A stretch of 64,000 nt of DNA from Sphingopyxis sp. Root154 (GTDB taxonomy: Bacteria; Pseudomonadota; Alphaproteobacteria; Sphingomonadales; Sphingomonadaceae): assembly GCF_001427105.1 (NCBI RefSeq), contig NZ_LMGI01000002.1, positions 1,984,867 through 2,048,866 on the forward strand. The letters are read 5' to 3'. Below the pieces are notes generated by a model, which saw only the letters and a list, made by a program, of their open reading frames with translations, had not been told where the DNA came from and made no database searches. Shown piece after piece: positions 16,814 through 27,142 of this stretch (position 1 is the stretch's first letter; every line of letters begins with the position of its first letter). A program made the position numbers and the translations under genes.

Positions 16814-17715
16814 AGAATCTTCTTGAGCGCCGCGAGCAAGGTCTGGCGCGCGGTGAGGGCTGCGAGCGCGATAGCCAATAGCGGCAGCGCCAGCAAGAGC
16901 GCCCAGCCCGCGGGACCGAACGAGGCGGTCGCCGCGAGTCCCGATGTGACGCCCGACCATTGCCAGCCGATCAAGAGCAGGATCGCGGCGGCGACGACGG
17001 TGCCGAGCGCGATGCCGTAAGCGGTGTCGATCGCGATGCGGCGCTGGAACAGCCGGGTGATCTGGCGATCGGTCGCGCCGATCATGTGGAGCATCTCGAT
17101 CGTCGGGAAATGCGTCGCGAGCGCGGCACGCGCGGTCATGATCACCACCGCGGCACTGGCGAGCGTCATCAGCAGCACCATGCCGCCGGCGATCCACGCG
17201 AGCGAGCGGATCAGCCGTGCGACCGGCCCCAGCCATTCGGCGTGGGGAATGATCCGCGCGCCGGGCGCCTCGCGCGCGACCAGCGCCTGTAACTGGCGCA
17301 TAGGACTGGTGCGGTCCTCGCCGACAAAGTCGATGTCGACCAATGCCGGAAGGGGGAGCGATTTCAGTACCGGGTCGTCGCCCTCAGCGGCGCCGAACCA
17401 TTGGCCGAGCGTCGCCTGCAGCTCTTCCGGCTCGACCGCGCGCGCCGAGAGGACGAAGGGCTGCGCGGCGGCGGCGCGGCGGAGCGCCGCGGCCTGCTCG
17501 GCGCGCGTCACCGGGTTTGCGGTGACGATCTGGACGGTCACGCGTCCGGCGATCGCGGCGCCGATCGCATTCGCCGAGCGGGCGAGCCCGACCCCGGCGG
17601 CGGCGGCGAGCAAGGTGAGCATCATCAGGATCGCGATGACCCACGGCGTCGGACCCGACAGGCGGCGGTCGGGAAGCAGGCGGCGATGCTGGACGGGAAC
17701 GCGCGGGATGATCAT
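16810..17715 (-). CDS. ftsX: Cell division protein FtsX
   Basis: 301-residue membrane component of the FtsEX complex, which couples divisome assembly to peptidoglycan hydrolase activation. Four transmembrane helices are visible (about 24-45, 180-202, 232-255, 268-290) with a periplasmic domain between helices 1 and 2. The C-terminal permease region has TIEMLHMIGATDRQITRLFQ, the FtsX signature that contacts FtsE. It lies 13 bp after ftsE. Confidence 0.93.
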   Translation of the reverse strand: MIIPRVPVQHRRLLPDRRLSGPTPWVIAILMMLTLLAAAAGVGLARSANAIGAAIAGRVTVQIVTANPVTRAEQAAALRRAAAAQPFVLSARAVEPEELQATLGQWFGAAEGDDPVLKSLPLPALVDIDFVGEDRTSPMRQLQALVAREAPGARIIPHAEWLGPVARLIRSLAWIAGGMVLLMTLASAAVVIMTARAALATHFPTIEMLHMIGATDRQITRLFQRRIAIDTAYGIALGTVVAAAILLLIGWQWSGVTSGLAATASFGPAGWALLLALPLLAIALAALTARQTLLAALKKIL

Positions 17716-17728
17716 GGGCGGCCCACCA

Positions 17729-18460
<732 letters not shown>

Positions 18461-18619
18461 GACGTCGCCCGCGCGCGATGGCGCGCCAGCGTCGGATCAA
18501 AGAACAGGGGCGCTGGTCCGCTCATCTGCCAGCATCTCGCACGGCTATCCACAGAGGACAAGACGGGAGTGGGCACGCGGCGCTTGCAACGCGCGAATCG
18601 GCGTGTTTAGAGGGAGCCT

Positions 18620-19387
18620 ATGATCCTTGCCTGCCCGTCCTGTCACACGCGCTATGTCGTTCCCGATACCGCGATCGGACCAACGGGCCGCACCGTGCGC
18701 TGCGCCAATTGCCGCCATAGCTGGTTTCAGGAACCCGCCGCGACACCGGTCGAGGCTGTAGCGGCGCCCGTTCCGAACGCGCCCGAACCCGCACCGGCTG
18801 CGGCTCCCGAAGCGGCGCCAAAGCCGGCCGCGACCTATTCCGATTTTCCCGAACCCGATCCCTCAACCGCACGGGCTCCGCCGAGCTTTGCGACAGAATC
18901 GGCTCCGCGTCCCGCACCCGTGATCGACGATGCGCCGTTGCCGTTCCGCCGTCCGCGGCGCAATCCCGCGAAGCGCTGGACGATCATCGCTGTAAGCGCG
19001 GCTGCGCTGATGCTCACGGCGACGGCGGGACTCATGTATTTCGGCCTGCCGGGCTGGGCGCAGGGTCTGGGCCTGCCGGGCGGGGTCGACGAGCCCGACC
19101 TGGTGATCGAACTGCCGCCGAACCAGGATCACCGCGAACTCGCCGACGGCACGATCTATTTCGCCGCGTCGGGCGTGATCATCAATCCGACCGACCGCGA
19201 ACAGCGTGTGCCACCGATCCTTGCCGAATTGCGCGATGCGCAGGGGACGATCGTCTACAGCTGGACGATCAAGCCGCCGGTGCGGATGCTGCCGCCCAAT
19301 GAAAAGGTCAATTTCAGCGAGGCGAAGCTCGACATCCCGCGGCGTGCGACGCAGCTGACCGTCAGCTGGGCGCTACCAAAGAACTGA
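18620..19387 (+). CDS. MJ0042-type zinc-ribbon membrane protein with DUF3426-like domain
   Basis: 255 residues. An N-terminal zinc ribbon carries CPSC (residues 5-8) and CANC (28-31). A proline/alanine-rich linker follows, then a transmembrane helix (about 115-138, [17 protein letters not shown]), and a periplasmic beta domain ([41 protein letters not shown]) like DUF3426. Such proteins sit beside ftsEX in many alphaproteobacteria; the role is unknown. ATG 18620 follows GAGGGAGCC. An inner-membrane zinc-ribbon anchor is inferred. Confidence 0.8.
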   Translation: MILACPSCHTRYVVPDTAIGPTGRTVRCANCRHSWFQEPAATPVEAVAAPVPNAPEPAPAAAPEAAPKPAATYSDFPEPDPSTARAPPSFATESAPRPAPVIDDAPLPFRRPRRNPAKRWTIIAVSAAALMLTATAGLMYFGLPGWAQGLGLPGGVDEPDLVIELPPNQDHRELADGTIYFAASGVIINPTDREQRVPPILAELRDAQGTIVYSWTIKPPVRMLPPNEKVNFSEAKLDIPRRATQLTVSWALPKN

Positions 19388-19416
19388 ATCCCAACGGTTC
19401 TCGTGACGTCGCGGCG

Positions 19417-20478
19417 TCACAGGCTGAGCGCGGCGGCGAGCGAGAGCAGGAAACTCGTCACCGTCGCGACGATGATCGGCGCGAAACTGCGCCACCCCTG
19501 ATCGAGCAACAGGTGGAGCCGCGCTTTCATCGCCGTGGCGACGATCGCGAGCAGCAGCAGCGCCTGTGCGCCCGTAGCAGCTGCGTCTTGCGCGATCTTG
19601 GGGATCGCGATCAGTGAATTGAGCGCCGCGACGCCAAGGAAACCGAGGATGAACCAAGGCAGACGCAGCGGAATGCGCTTCTTGCCGTCGCCTTCGCCGC
19701 TGCGGCCGAGCCAGAGCGCGACGAGCATCAGCATCGGCGCGAGCAGCGCGACGCGCGTCAGCTTGACGATCGTCGCGACCTCGCCCGCCGGCTGCGAGAA
19801 GGAAAAGCCGCCGCCGATCGCCTGCGCGACGTCATGGATCGACGCGCCGATCAGGAAGCCCGCCTGCGCATCGATCAGGCCCAGCTCGGCGGCAAGCACC
19901 GGGTAGAGTGTCATCGCGAGTGCGCTCGCGACGGTGATCCCGACAAGCGTCAGCGTGAAGCGTGCCTGGTCGACGCGCCGGTCGCCGATCAGCGAATAAA
20001 GCGCGAGCGCCGCCGATGCGCCGCAGATCGCGGTCGCGCCGCCCGCGAGCAACGCGGCGTGGCGATCCTGCGCGAACAGCCGCGCGCTCGCTACGGTGAT
20101 GACGATGACCGCCAGCATGATCAACACAAGCAAGGCGAAAGGCAACGGTCCGAGTTCGACGAGCTGTTCGGCGGTGATCCGCGCGCCGACGAGCACGATC
20201 CCGACGCGCAGCGCGGTCTGCGACATCAGATCGAGCCCGGCGTGAGTGCGCTTGTCCTGCGACAGAAAGCTCATCGCGAGCCCGATCAGCAGCCCCATCA
20301 GCACCAGCGGCGCGGCATAATGGTCGGCGAGCCACGCCGCGGCGAGCGCGGCGATGGCGGTGACGAGGATGCCGGGCAGATAGTCGCGCCAGCGGCGCCG
20401 CGCGGGCGGATGCGCCTCGAGCTGCATCTCGCCATAAAGGTCGGCGGCCATCGGCCAGCTTTGTTCGGATGGCGTCAC
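19417..20478 (-). CDS. YeiH/UPF0324-family putative exporter
   Basis: 353-residue integral membrane protein with about ten hydrophobic helices. Family segments are LRVGIVLVGARIT, the signature LAGGATAICGASAALAL (about 145-161), and GASIHDVAQAIGGG. UPF0324 proteins are proposed sulfate/sulfite or other anion exporters, without firm proof. It has a hydrophilic cytoplasmic N-terminus. A second start (M10, MAADLYGEMQ) is possible. It stands alone on the minus strand before the tRNA gene. Confidence 0.85.
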   Translation of the reverse strand: MTPSEQSWPMAADLYGEMQLEAHPPARRRWRDYLPGILVTAIAALAAAWLADHYAAPLVLMGLLIGLAMSFLSQDKRTHAGLDLMSQTALRVGIVLVGARITAEQLVELGPLPFALLVLIMLAVIVITVASARLFAQDRHAALLAGGATAICGASAALALYSLIGDRRVDQARFTLTLVGITVASALAMTLYPVLAAELGLIDAQAGFLIGASIHDVAQAIGGGFSFSQPAGEVATIVKLTRVALLAPMLMLVALWLGRSGEGDGKKRIPLRLPWFILGFLGVAALNSLIAIPKIAQDAAATGAQALLLLAIVATAMKARLHLLLDQGWRSFAPIIVATVTSFLLSLAAALSL

Positions 20479-20539
20479 GCTATCTCCCCGATGTCCATGG
20501 CGCCGCTTTGCACATCGCTGCGCCGCGGTCGATAGGCCA

Positions 20540-20568
20540 TTGCTGGCAAGGCACGGGCTTGCTAGAGG
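20540..20568 (+). promoter_or_regulatory. Possible promoter of the tRNA-Arg gene
   Basis: TTGCTG, 17 bp, TAGAGG, about 14 bp before the tRNA 5' end. The -10 is weak, so this is tentative. Confidence 0.3.
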
Positions 20569-20581
20569 CCGCGCTCTATCA

Positions 20582-20658
<77 letters not shown>

Positions 20659-20712
20659 GATAGCTTCAACCGGCGGATTCAGCCGGGGGACTTCGAGGGA
20701 GACAGGCGCCGG

Positions 20713-21909
20713 ATGTACGACCTGCTGGCCGGCCTGTCGGTGATCGAAGCTTCGTCCTTTGTCGCTTCTCCGACCGCCGGGCTTTACTGCGCACAAATGG
20801 GCGCCGAGGTGATCCGCGTCGACCAGATCGGCGGTGGTCCCGACTTTCGTCGCTGGCCGGTGACCGACGCCAATGATTCGCTCTATTGGGAAAATCTGAA
20901 CCGCGCCAAAAAGTCGGTCGCGCTCGATCTCGGCCGGCCCGAGGGGCGCGAGTTGCTCCAGGCGCTGGTGCGCGCGACGGGGCAGTTCGTCACCAACTTT
21001 CCGGTGGGCGGCTTCCTGTCGCATGAAAAGCTGGCCGAGGGTCGGTCCGACCTGATCACCATCCGCGTGATGGGCTGGGCCGACGGATCGCCCGCGCTCG
21101 ATTATACGGTGAACAACAGCGTCGGTTATCCGATGTTGACCGGCGCGGGCCCCGAGCCGGTCAACCATGTGCTGCCGGCGTGGGATTTGCTGACGGGCGC
21201 CTATGCCGCCTTTGCGCTGCTCGCGGCAATGCAGCGCCGCACCGCAACGGGCGAGGGCGGCGAGGTGCGCCTGCCGCTGTCCGATGTCGCGATCGGCACC
21301 GTCGCCAATCTCGGCGGGGTCGCCGAAATGCTCTATTCGGGTGCGAACCGCCCGCGCCTCGGCAACGCCGTTTACGGCCTGTTCGGGCGCGATTTTGTCA
21401 CGGCGGACGGCCAGCGAACGATGATCGTCGTCGTCACCCCGCGCCAATGGGCCAATCTGATCGCCGCGCTGGGTCTCGCCGAAGCGATCGCGGCGATCGA
21501 GGCGGCGCGCGGCGTGTCCTTCGCGACCGACGACGGGCTGCGTTTCACGCATCGCGATGCGCTCTATCCGCTGTTCGAGGCGGCCATAGCAAGCCGCGAT
21601 CATGCCGACCTGGCATCCGCCTTCGACGCGGGCGGCATCGTTCATTCGCCCTATCGCACGATGCACGACGCGGTGCAGGATCCGGCGCTGGTCGGCGACA
21701 ATCCGATCTTCGGGCACGCCGACAATCCTAGCGGTTTCGCCTATCCCGCGGCGGGCGCCTTTGCGACATTGCCGCAGCAGGAACGCCAGCCGCCGCGTGC
21801 CGCGCCGCGCAACGGGCAGCACAGCGAGGAAATCCTGAGCGAGCGCCTGTCGCTTTCATCGGGTGAGCTTGCCCGGCTGATCGATGCCGGTATCGTCGGT
21901 ATCGCCTGA
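20713..21909 (+). CDS. CaiB/BaiF (family III) CoA-transferase
   Basis: 398-residue CoA-transferase. Seen are LSVIEASSFVASPTAGLYCAQMGAEVIR at the N-terminus (from residue 8), NRAKKSVALDLG, and the likely catalytic aspartate D158 in PAWDLLTGAYA. It heads an operon with a thiolase (18 bp on) and an acyl-CoA dehydrogenase (2 bp further), so it probably activates a carboxylic acid for beta-oxidation-type breakdown. It is only distantly like the glutarate-linked CoA-transferase at 6.9 kb. The substrate is unknown. Confidence 0.85.
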   Translation: MYDLLAGLSVIEASSFVASPTAGLYCAQMGAEVIRVDQIGGGPDFRRWPVTDANDSLYWENLNRAKKSVALDLGRPEGRELLQALVRATGQFVTNFPVGGFLSHEKLAEGRSDLITIRVMGWADGSPALDYTVNNSVGYPMLTGAGPEPVNHVLPAWDLLTGAYAAFALLAAMQRRTATGEGGEVRLPLSDVAIGTVANLGGVAEMLYSGANRPRLGNAVYGLFGRDFVTADGQRTMIVVVTPRQWANLIAALGLAEAIAAIEAARGVSFATDDGLRFTHRDALYPLFEAAIASRDHADLASAFDAGGIVHSPYRTMHDAVQDPALVGDNPIFGHADNPSGFAYPAAGAFATLPQQERQPPRAAPRNGQHSEEILSERLSLSSGELARLIDAGIVGIA

Positions 21910-21927
21910 CCATGGAGAAATGAAGAC

Positions 21928-23142
21928 ATGACCCTGCGCCGCGCCGCCATCGTCGCCCCGATCCGCACCGCCGTCGGCAAGTTCGGCGGCAGCTTGTCCT
22001 CGATGACCGCGGGCGAACTCGGCGCGGTGATCCTGAAGGCGCTGGTTGAACGGACGAAGATCGACCCGGCGCATGTCGACGATGTCGTTTTCAGCCAAGG
22101 CTATGGCAATGGCGAGGCGCCGAGCATCGGCCACTGGTCGTGGCTCGCCGCCGGACTGCCGCTCGAAGTGCCGGGGTACCAGCTCGATCGCCGCTGCGGG
22201 TCGGGGCTGCAGGCGGTCGTCAACGCCGCGATGATGGTCCAGACGGGCATGTCCGACGTCGTCGTCGCGGGCGGCGTCGAATCGATGTCGAACGTCGAGC
22301 ATTACAGCACCGACATTCGCAAGGGCGTGCGCGCTGGCAATCTGACGCTCCACGATCGGCTGACGCGCGGGCGCGTGATGTCGCAGCCGGTCGAGCGCTT
22401 CGGCGTCATCACCGGCATGATCGAGACCGCGGAAAACCTGGCGAAGGATTATGATATCAGCCGCGAGGCGTGCGACGCCTATGCGGTTCGCAGCCACCAG
22501 CGGGCGGCGGCGGCCTGGGCGAACGGCCTGTTCGACGACGAGCTGGTGCCGGTGTCGGTGCCGCAGAAAAAGGGCGATCCGGTGATCTTCGCGCACGACG
22601 AGGGCTATCGCGCCGACGCGACATTGGAAACGCTCGGCAAGCTGCGGCCGCTCGAGGGCGGCGTCGTCACCGCGGGCAATGCGAGCCAGCAGAATGACGC
22701 CGCGGCGGCATGCCTTGTCGTCGCCGAGGACAAGCTCGACGAACTCGGGCTTGAACCGATCGCCTGGTATCACAGCTCGGCCGCGGCGGGCTGCGACCCG
22801 AGCCGGATGGGGATCGGCCCGGTGCCCGCGGTCGAGCGGCTGTTCGCGCGCAATGGCCTTGGCTGGGACGACATCGACCTCGTCGAACTCAACGAAGCTT
22901 TCGCGCCGCAAGTGCTCGCGGTGCTCAAGGGCTGGGGCTGGTCCGATGATGACAGCCGCAACGAAATCCTCAACGTCAACGGCTCGGGCATCTCGCTCGG
23001 CCATCCGATCGGCGCCACCGGCGGGCGCATCCTCGCCAATTTGACGCGCGAGCTGGTGCGGCGCGACGGCCGCTACGGGCTGGAGACGATGTGCATCGGC
23101 GGCGGGCAGGGCATCGCCGCGATCTTCGAGCGCGCCGCCTGA
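21928..23142 (+). CDS. Acetyl-CoA acetyltransferase (thiolase)
   Basis: 404-residue thiolase that cleaves a 3-ketoacyl-CoA or condenses acetyl-CoA units. The acylated cysteine is C90 in RRCGSGLQAV. The catalytic histidine is H359 in GHPIGATGG, and the second cysteine C389 in MCIGGGQG; GGVESMSN and NEAFAPQ are also family segments. The order CoA-transferase, thiolase, acyl-CoA dehydrogenase fits a catabolic set. Length and motifs are complete; chain-length specificity cannot be told. Confidence 0.93.
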   Translation: MTLRRAAIVAPIRTAVGKFGGSLSSMTAGELGAVILKALVERTKIDPAHVDDVVFSQGYGNGEAPSIGHWSWLAAGLPLEVPGYQLDRRCGSGLQAVVNAAMMVQTGMSDVVVAGGVESMSNVEHYSTDIRKGVRAGNLTLHDRLTRGRVMSQPVERFGVITGMIETAENLAKDYDISREACDAYAVRSHQRAAAAWANGLFDDELVPVSVPQKKGDPVIFAHDEGYRADATLETLGKLRPLEGGVVTAGNASQQNDAAAACLVVAEDKLDELGLEPIAWYHSSAAAGCDPSRMGIGPVPAVERLFARNGLGWDDIDLVELNEAFAPQVLAVLKGWGWSDDDSRNEILNVNGSGISLGHPIGATGGRILANLTRELVRRDGRYGLETMCIGGGQGIAAIFERAA

Positions 23143-23144
23143 AC

Positions 23145-24737
23145 ATGGCCGATCTGCGCGAGGCGCTGACGGCGGCGCAGGCCTATCGCGCCGCCGCTGA
23201 GACGGCGCTTGCCGAACGGCTGGCGCAGGCGCCGATCGACCGCGAACAGCGTGCGGCGCACGGCTTTGCGTGGGTCGCGACCACGGTGGCAGCGCTGGAG
23301 GCTGTGCTGAACTGGTACGAGTCCGGCCGGGAGACGAACCCGCTCGATGCGAAGATCGCGATGCTCGCCTTTGCCGAGGGGATCGGGCAGCTCGTCGGCG
23401 GGTTGCCGATGGGGCAGAATGAAATGTTCCGCCCGGCTGATCTCGGATTGAGCGGCGCCGCGCGAACGCTCGCCGATGCCTGCGCCGACCTGCTTGACGC
23501 CGATCATGCGGCGACGCGCGCCGAGGTCGCCGCCGCGCTCGTTGGCGGACATTGGCCGAGCGAGACGCTGCACGACGCCGATCTCGATTCGATCCGCGAC
23601 CAGTTTCGTCGCTTCACCGATGCCGAGATCGTCCCGCACGCGCATCGCTGGCACCTCGCGAACGCACTGATCCCCGATGCGACGGTGCAGGCGATGGCCG
23701 ACCTTGGCACCTTCGGCGTCTGCATTCCGGAGGAGTTTGGCGGGCTGGGCCTGTCGAAGCTGGTAATGTGCATCGTCACCGAGGAATTGTCGCGCGGCTG
23801 GATCGGCGCGGGCTCGCTCGGCACGCGGTCCGAGATCGCCGGCGAGCTGATCGCGACGGGCGGCACCGAGGCGCAAAAGGCCGAATGGCTGCCGCGGATC
23901 GCGAGCGGCGAAGTGCTGCCCACTGCGGTGTTCACCGAACCCGATGTCGGATCGGACCTCGGCTCGCTCCAGACGCGCGCGCGCCGCGAAGGCGCGACTT
24001 GGGTGATCGACGGTGCGAAGACCTGGATCACCCATGCCGCGCGCTCGGACCTGATGACCCTGCTCGCGCGCACCGTGCCCGACGCCAAGGGCTATGCCGG
24101 CCTGTCGATGCTGCTCGTCCCCAAGCCGCGCGGGACCGACGCGGAGGCCTTTCCCGCCGCCGGCATGAGCGGCAGCGAGATCGAGGTGCTCGGCTATCGC
24201 GGGATGCGCGAATATGCGCTGCAATTCGATGCGATGCCGGCGCCCGCCGACGCGCTGCTCGGCGGCGTCGAGGGGCAGGGGTTCAAGCAGCTCATGCGCA
24301 CCTTCGAAGGCGCGCGTATCCAGACCGCCGCGCGCGCGGTCGGGATCGCGCGGCGCGCGCTCGAACTCGGGCTGGGCTATGCGCTGAACCGCAAGCAGTT
24401 CGGCAAGGCGATCGTCCACTTCCCGCGCGTCGCCGACAAGCTCGCGATGAGCCTCGTCGATTTCGTTACCGCGCGCGAGCTCAGCTATGCCGCGGCGCGT
24501 GCGAAGGACAGCGGCAAGCGCTGCGATATCGAGGCGGGCATGGCGAAGCTGCTCGCGGCGCGCGCCGCCTGGTCGAACGCCGACGCGAGCCTGCAAATCC
24601 ACGGCGGCAATGGCTATGCGCTCGAATATGAGATCAGCCGCGTGCTCTGCGACGCGCGCATCCTCAACATTTTCGAGGGTGCCGCCGAAATTCAGGCGCA
24701 GGTGATCGCGCGCGGGCTGGTCGGCGGGCGCAACTAG
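23145..24737 (+). CDS. Long acyl-CoA dehydrogenase, methylsuccinyl-CoA dehydrogenase-like layout
   Basis: 530-residue FAD flavoprotein, about 150 residues longer than a normal acyl-CoA dehydrogenase. The extra N-terminal helical domain (1-150) contains WVATTVAALEAVLNWY and FAEGIGQLVGGLPMGQNEM, resembling the extension of (2S)-methylsuccinyl-CoA dehydrogenase (Mcd) of the ethylmalonyl-CoA pathway. The core shows FTEPDVGSDLGS, KTWITHAARSD, NRKQFGKAIV, IHGGNGYA and the catalytic glutamate in NIFEGAAEIQ. ATG 23145 is 2 bp after the thiolase stop. Its stop overlaps the convergent lyase stop by four bases. The Mcd resemblance is from memory of the family and is not certain. Confidence 0.82.
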   Translation: MADLREALTAAQAYRAAAETALAERLAQAPIDREQRAAHGFAWVATTVAALEAVLNWYESGRETNPLDAKIAMLAFAEGIGQLVGGLPMGQNEMFRPADLGLSGAARTLADACADLLDADHAATRAEVAAALVGGHWPSETLHDADLDSIRDQFRRFTDAEIVPHAHRWHLANALIPDATVQAMADLGTFGVCIPEEFGGLGLSKLVMCIVTEELSRGWIGAGSLGTRSEIAGELIATGGTEAQKAEWLPRIASGEVLPTAVFTEPDVGSDLGSLQTRARREGATWVIDGAKTWITHAARSDLMTLLARTVPDAKGYAGLSMLLVPKPRGTDAEAFPAAGMSGSEIEVLGYRGMREYALQFDAMPAPADALLGGVEGQGFKQLMRTFEGARIQTAARAVGIARRALELGLGYALNRKQFGKAIVHFPRVADKLAMSLVDFVTARELSYAAARAKDSGKRCDIEAGMAKLLAARAAWSNADASLQIHGGNGYALEYEISRVLCDARILNIFEGAAEIQAQVIARGLVGGRN

Positions 24738-25897
24738 AGCCAGAGCAGGGGCTGGCGGACAGGGAAGTTGCGTACGACCTCGCCGATAGTCGGGTCGGGG
24801 TTGAGGCGCTGCCAGAGGTCCAGCCAGTCGCGGCGTTTCCGCGCGAGGCCGCCGAAGAACAGGCTCGGCTGGCGCACCGGGAAGCCGTCCCAATATTCGA
24901 TATCGGGCGGCAGCGGCCATTTCGCCTTGTTGGCGATGAAGGGTGCCATCCACGCGATCGCGCTGCCGATCGAGCGGCCGTCGTGCGTCTTCCAGCCGAT
25001 CAGTTCGCTGCCGCCAAGCAGCCACGCCGAAGCGGCTAGGACGTCGAGGTTGAAGAGCGAATAGGCATAAGGTTTGGTGCGCGCGAGTTCGAGCGGCTGG
25101 CGGCCATCGGGCTCGATCTGCGTCGGGATGATTACGGTTTGAAGCCGGTTGCGGGCATCGGCTAGGATGTCCTCCCGGTCGAGCAGCGCAGCGAAGGACA
25201 CCGCCTGCAGCAGCCAGCAGGTGCCGTGGTTGTTCTTTTCGTCGCGTTCGGTGGTGCCGAAGCGCGAGGTGGTGAGCCAGTTCAGATAGGCGGCAAACCA
25301 GCGCTCGACGCCCGCGCGGATCGCCGCATAGCCTGGTGCGTCTTTGCGCGCGAACAGCGCGGCGGCGCGCGCGACTTCGACGATCTGCAGCGTGTCGATC
25401 ACCCCGATCGCGCGGCCGCTGTTCACGCCGATGATTGCCTGCGCGTGGTTGAGGTTCGGGTTCATCCGCGTTTTCGGATCGACGAACCACGCGTGAAGGT
25501 GGCGCACCGCGGCGCGCGCAAAGTGGGGCTCGCGCGTGAGATTCCACAAGGCTGCTAGCGCCGGCACGGTGCGACCGAAGGCGATCAATGCGTCGCGGTG
25601 GCCGTCGAACTTGTCGGGGTTCGAGCGGCCGTCGCGGCGCACATAGGGGCCGCCGGGGTTCGCCGGGTCGGGCCACCAATAATCGCCCTCGGAATAATAA
25701 TCCTGCGGACCCGCGGGGCTGCGCGGCGCGGGGATCGCGGCGATGGTGCGCGGTTTGGCGCCGAGCAGGGCTGCGGCTTGCGGCAGCAGGCGGCGGCGCT
25801 CGATCGCGCGGATATCGAGTGCGCCGGGCCGCGGCCGCGCCCATGCTGCCGGCGCCATCAGCAGCGCGGTAAGGAGCAGGGAACGGCGCGCGATCAT
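24734..25897 (-). CDS. Alginate lyase-family polysaccharide lyase (first of two)
   Basis: 387-residue secreted protein with signal peptide MIARRSLLLTALLMAPAAWA and an alpha/alpha-barrel of the alginate_lyase (PL5/PL38-like) family. Motifs: YWWPDP (73-78), YVRRDGRSNPD, NPNLNHAQ (146-153) and NNHGTCW (222-228), the last carrying the Asn/His expected at the active site. It should cleave a uronate-containing chain by beta-elimination in the periplasm. It lies 9 bp after its paralogue. Given the downstream pathway, glucuronan-type substrate is likelier than alginate. Confidence 0.82.
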   Translation of the reverse strand: MIARRSLLLTALLMAPAAWARPRPGALDIRAIERRRLLPQAAALLGAKPRTIAAIPAPRSPAGPQDYYSEGDYWWPDPANPGGPYVRRDGRSNPDKFDGHRDALIAFGRTVPALAALWNLTREPHFARAAVRHLHAWFVDPKTRMNPNLNHAQAIIGVNSGRAIGVIDTLQIVEVARAAALFARKDAPGYAAIRAGVERWFAAYLNWLTTSRFGTTERDEKNNHGTCWLLQAVSFAALLDREDILADARNRLQTVIIPTQIEPDGRQPLELARTKPYAYSLFNLDVLAASAWLLGGSELIGWKTHDGRSIGSAIAWMAPFIANKAKWPLPPDIEYWDGFPVRQPSLFFGGLARKRRDWLDLWQRLNPDPTIGEVVRNFPVRQPLLWL

Positions 25898-25906
25898 CCT
25901 CCGTCC

Positions 25907-27142
25907 TTACCGGGTGCGATAGCGCAGCAACAGGTCGCTGCCGACGATGCGCGGATAGGCGCCGGGGCCCCATGCATCGTCGGCGCGCACGAGCAGCGCG
26001 TCGAGCGTGTCGGCGGGCCAGCCTTGCTCCTTGTACGGCCAATCGGCGCCGTGGCCGCGATAGGCGGCGACATAGTCGGTCGCCTTGCGCAGCGAGCGGC
26101 CCTCCTCCTCGGTGCGGTAGAGGTCGATGCCGAGGCACGCCGCGCTATCGGCGACCGTATAGGCGGCACCCAGCGCGTAGAGCGAATAATGGAAGCTGCG
26201 CGTGCGGGTCAATTCCTCGGGCAGCGCACCCGATGCGTCGACCTGCCGCGCGAGTCGGGCCTTGGGAAAGGTTGAGACGATCTTTTGCGCGATGTCGGGC
26301 CTCCGCGCGAACAGCGCAAAACGCGCGACCTGCGCATCGTACCACAGGCCGTGGTTGTTCGACGCCTTGCCCTCGGCCTTGCCGTTCGGACTGCTCAGCA
26401 TCCAGTCGAGATAGCGCGAAAACCAGCTTTCGAGCGCGGTCGTCTCGGCCGCCGTCAGCCCCCCCGACGGCGCGATCAGCCCCGCGGCGTCGATCGCGCC
26501 GATAAAGCTCCCGCCATCGAGCACGCCTTCGGGCCGGCCGTTCGAGACGCCGGGAACCGCCTGCGCAAAGTTCATGTTCGGGTTCATGGCGGTCGCGGGG
26601 TCGAGGAACCATGTGCGGATGACCCGCGCCGCGCCTTCGGCATATTTGCGGTCGCCGCTGTAATAATAGGCGAGCGCGAGCGTGTCGGCCTCGCGCGCCA
26701 TGCGGCTGAGTGCCAGGCGGTCGAAGCGATTGCTTTCGATATCGGGATTGGTGTCGCCGTCGCGGCGCACATAAGCGCCCTTCGAATCGGCGGGGTTCGG
26801 CCACCAATAGCGCGCGAGGCTGACATAATCGTGGCGGTCGCCCGATACGGGGATGCTGCGCTTGTCCATCACCGACGCGGGCTTTGCCGCGAGCGCCTTG
26901 TCGGCGCGCGCGATCAACTCGCGGTAGGCGGCACCGATCGCCGCATCATTAGGCAGCGCCGCCTTGATCGCTTCGAGATCGGCGGGGCGCAGCGTGAAGG
27001 TACGGCGCCCGTCGAACGATGCCGAATAGCCCTCGCTCGCGTTGCAGGTGGAATCCGGGGAAAAAGCCGCCGCCGCGGACGGAAAATACGCGGCGGCGGC
27101 CAGGATAGCCCAAGGGAGTCGGGCTAAAGTCGCTGGCTTCAC
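25907..27142 (-). CDS. Alginate lyase-family polysaccharide lyase (second of two)
   Basis: 411-residue secreted paralogue of the neighbouring gene. Signal peptide up to about residue 26; then YWWPNP (112-117), YVRRDGDTNPD, NPNMNFAQAVPG and NNHGLWYDAQ (262-271). The two differ clearly outside these motifs, and this one has an extra 40-residue N-terminal region with a cysteine (TCNASEG), so it is not a recent duplication. It starts four bases inside the end of the TonB receptor, so receptor and lyases form one transcription unit. Confidence 0.82.
   Translation of the reverse strand: MKPATLARLPWAILAAAAYFPSAAAAFSPDSTCNASEGYSASFDGRRTFTLRPADLEAIKAALPNDAAIGAAYRELIARADKALAAKPASVMDKRSIPVSGDRHDYVSLARYWWPNPADSKGAYVRRDGDTNPDIESNRFDRLALSRMAREADTLALAYYYSGDRKYAEGAARVIRTWFLDPATAMNPNMNFAQAVPGVSNGRPEGVLDGGSFIGAIDAAGLIAPSGGLTAAETTALESWFSRYLDWMLSSPNGKAEGKASNNHGLWYDAQVARFALFARRPDIAQKIVSTFPKARLARQVDASGALPEELTRTRSFHYSLYALGAAYTVADSAACLGIDLYRTEEEGRSLRKATDYVAAYRGHGADWPYKEQGWPADTLDALLVRADDAWGPGAYPRIVGSDLLLRYRTR

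Noticed and set aside
18534..18546. DnaA-box-like CTATCCACA in the ftsE/zinc-ribbon gap
   Set aside because: Single, one mismatch, and no AT-rich element or further boxes; not an origin.
19403..19420. GTGACG/CGTCAC hairpin as a terminator between the zinc-ribbon and YeiH-family genes
   Set aside because: Only six base pairs, no T run, and it overlaps the YeiH-family stop codon.
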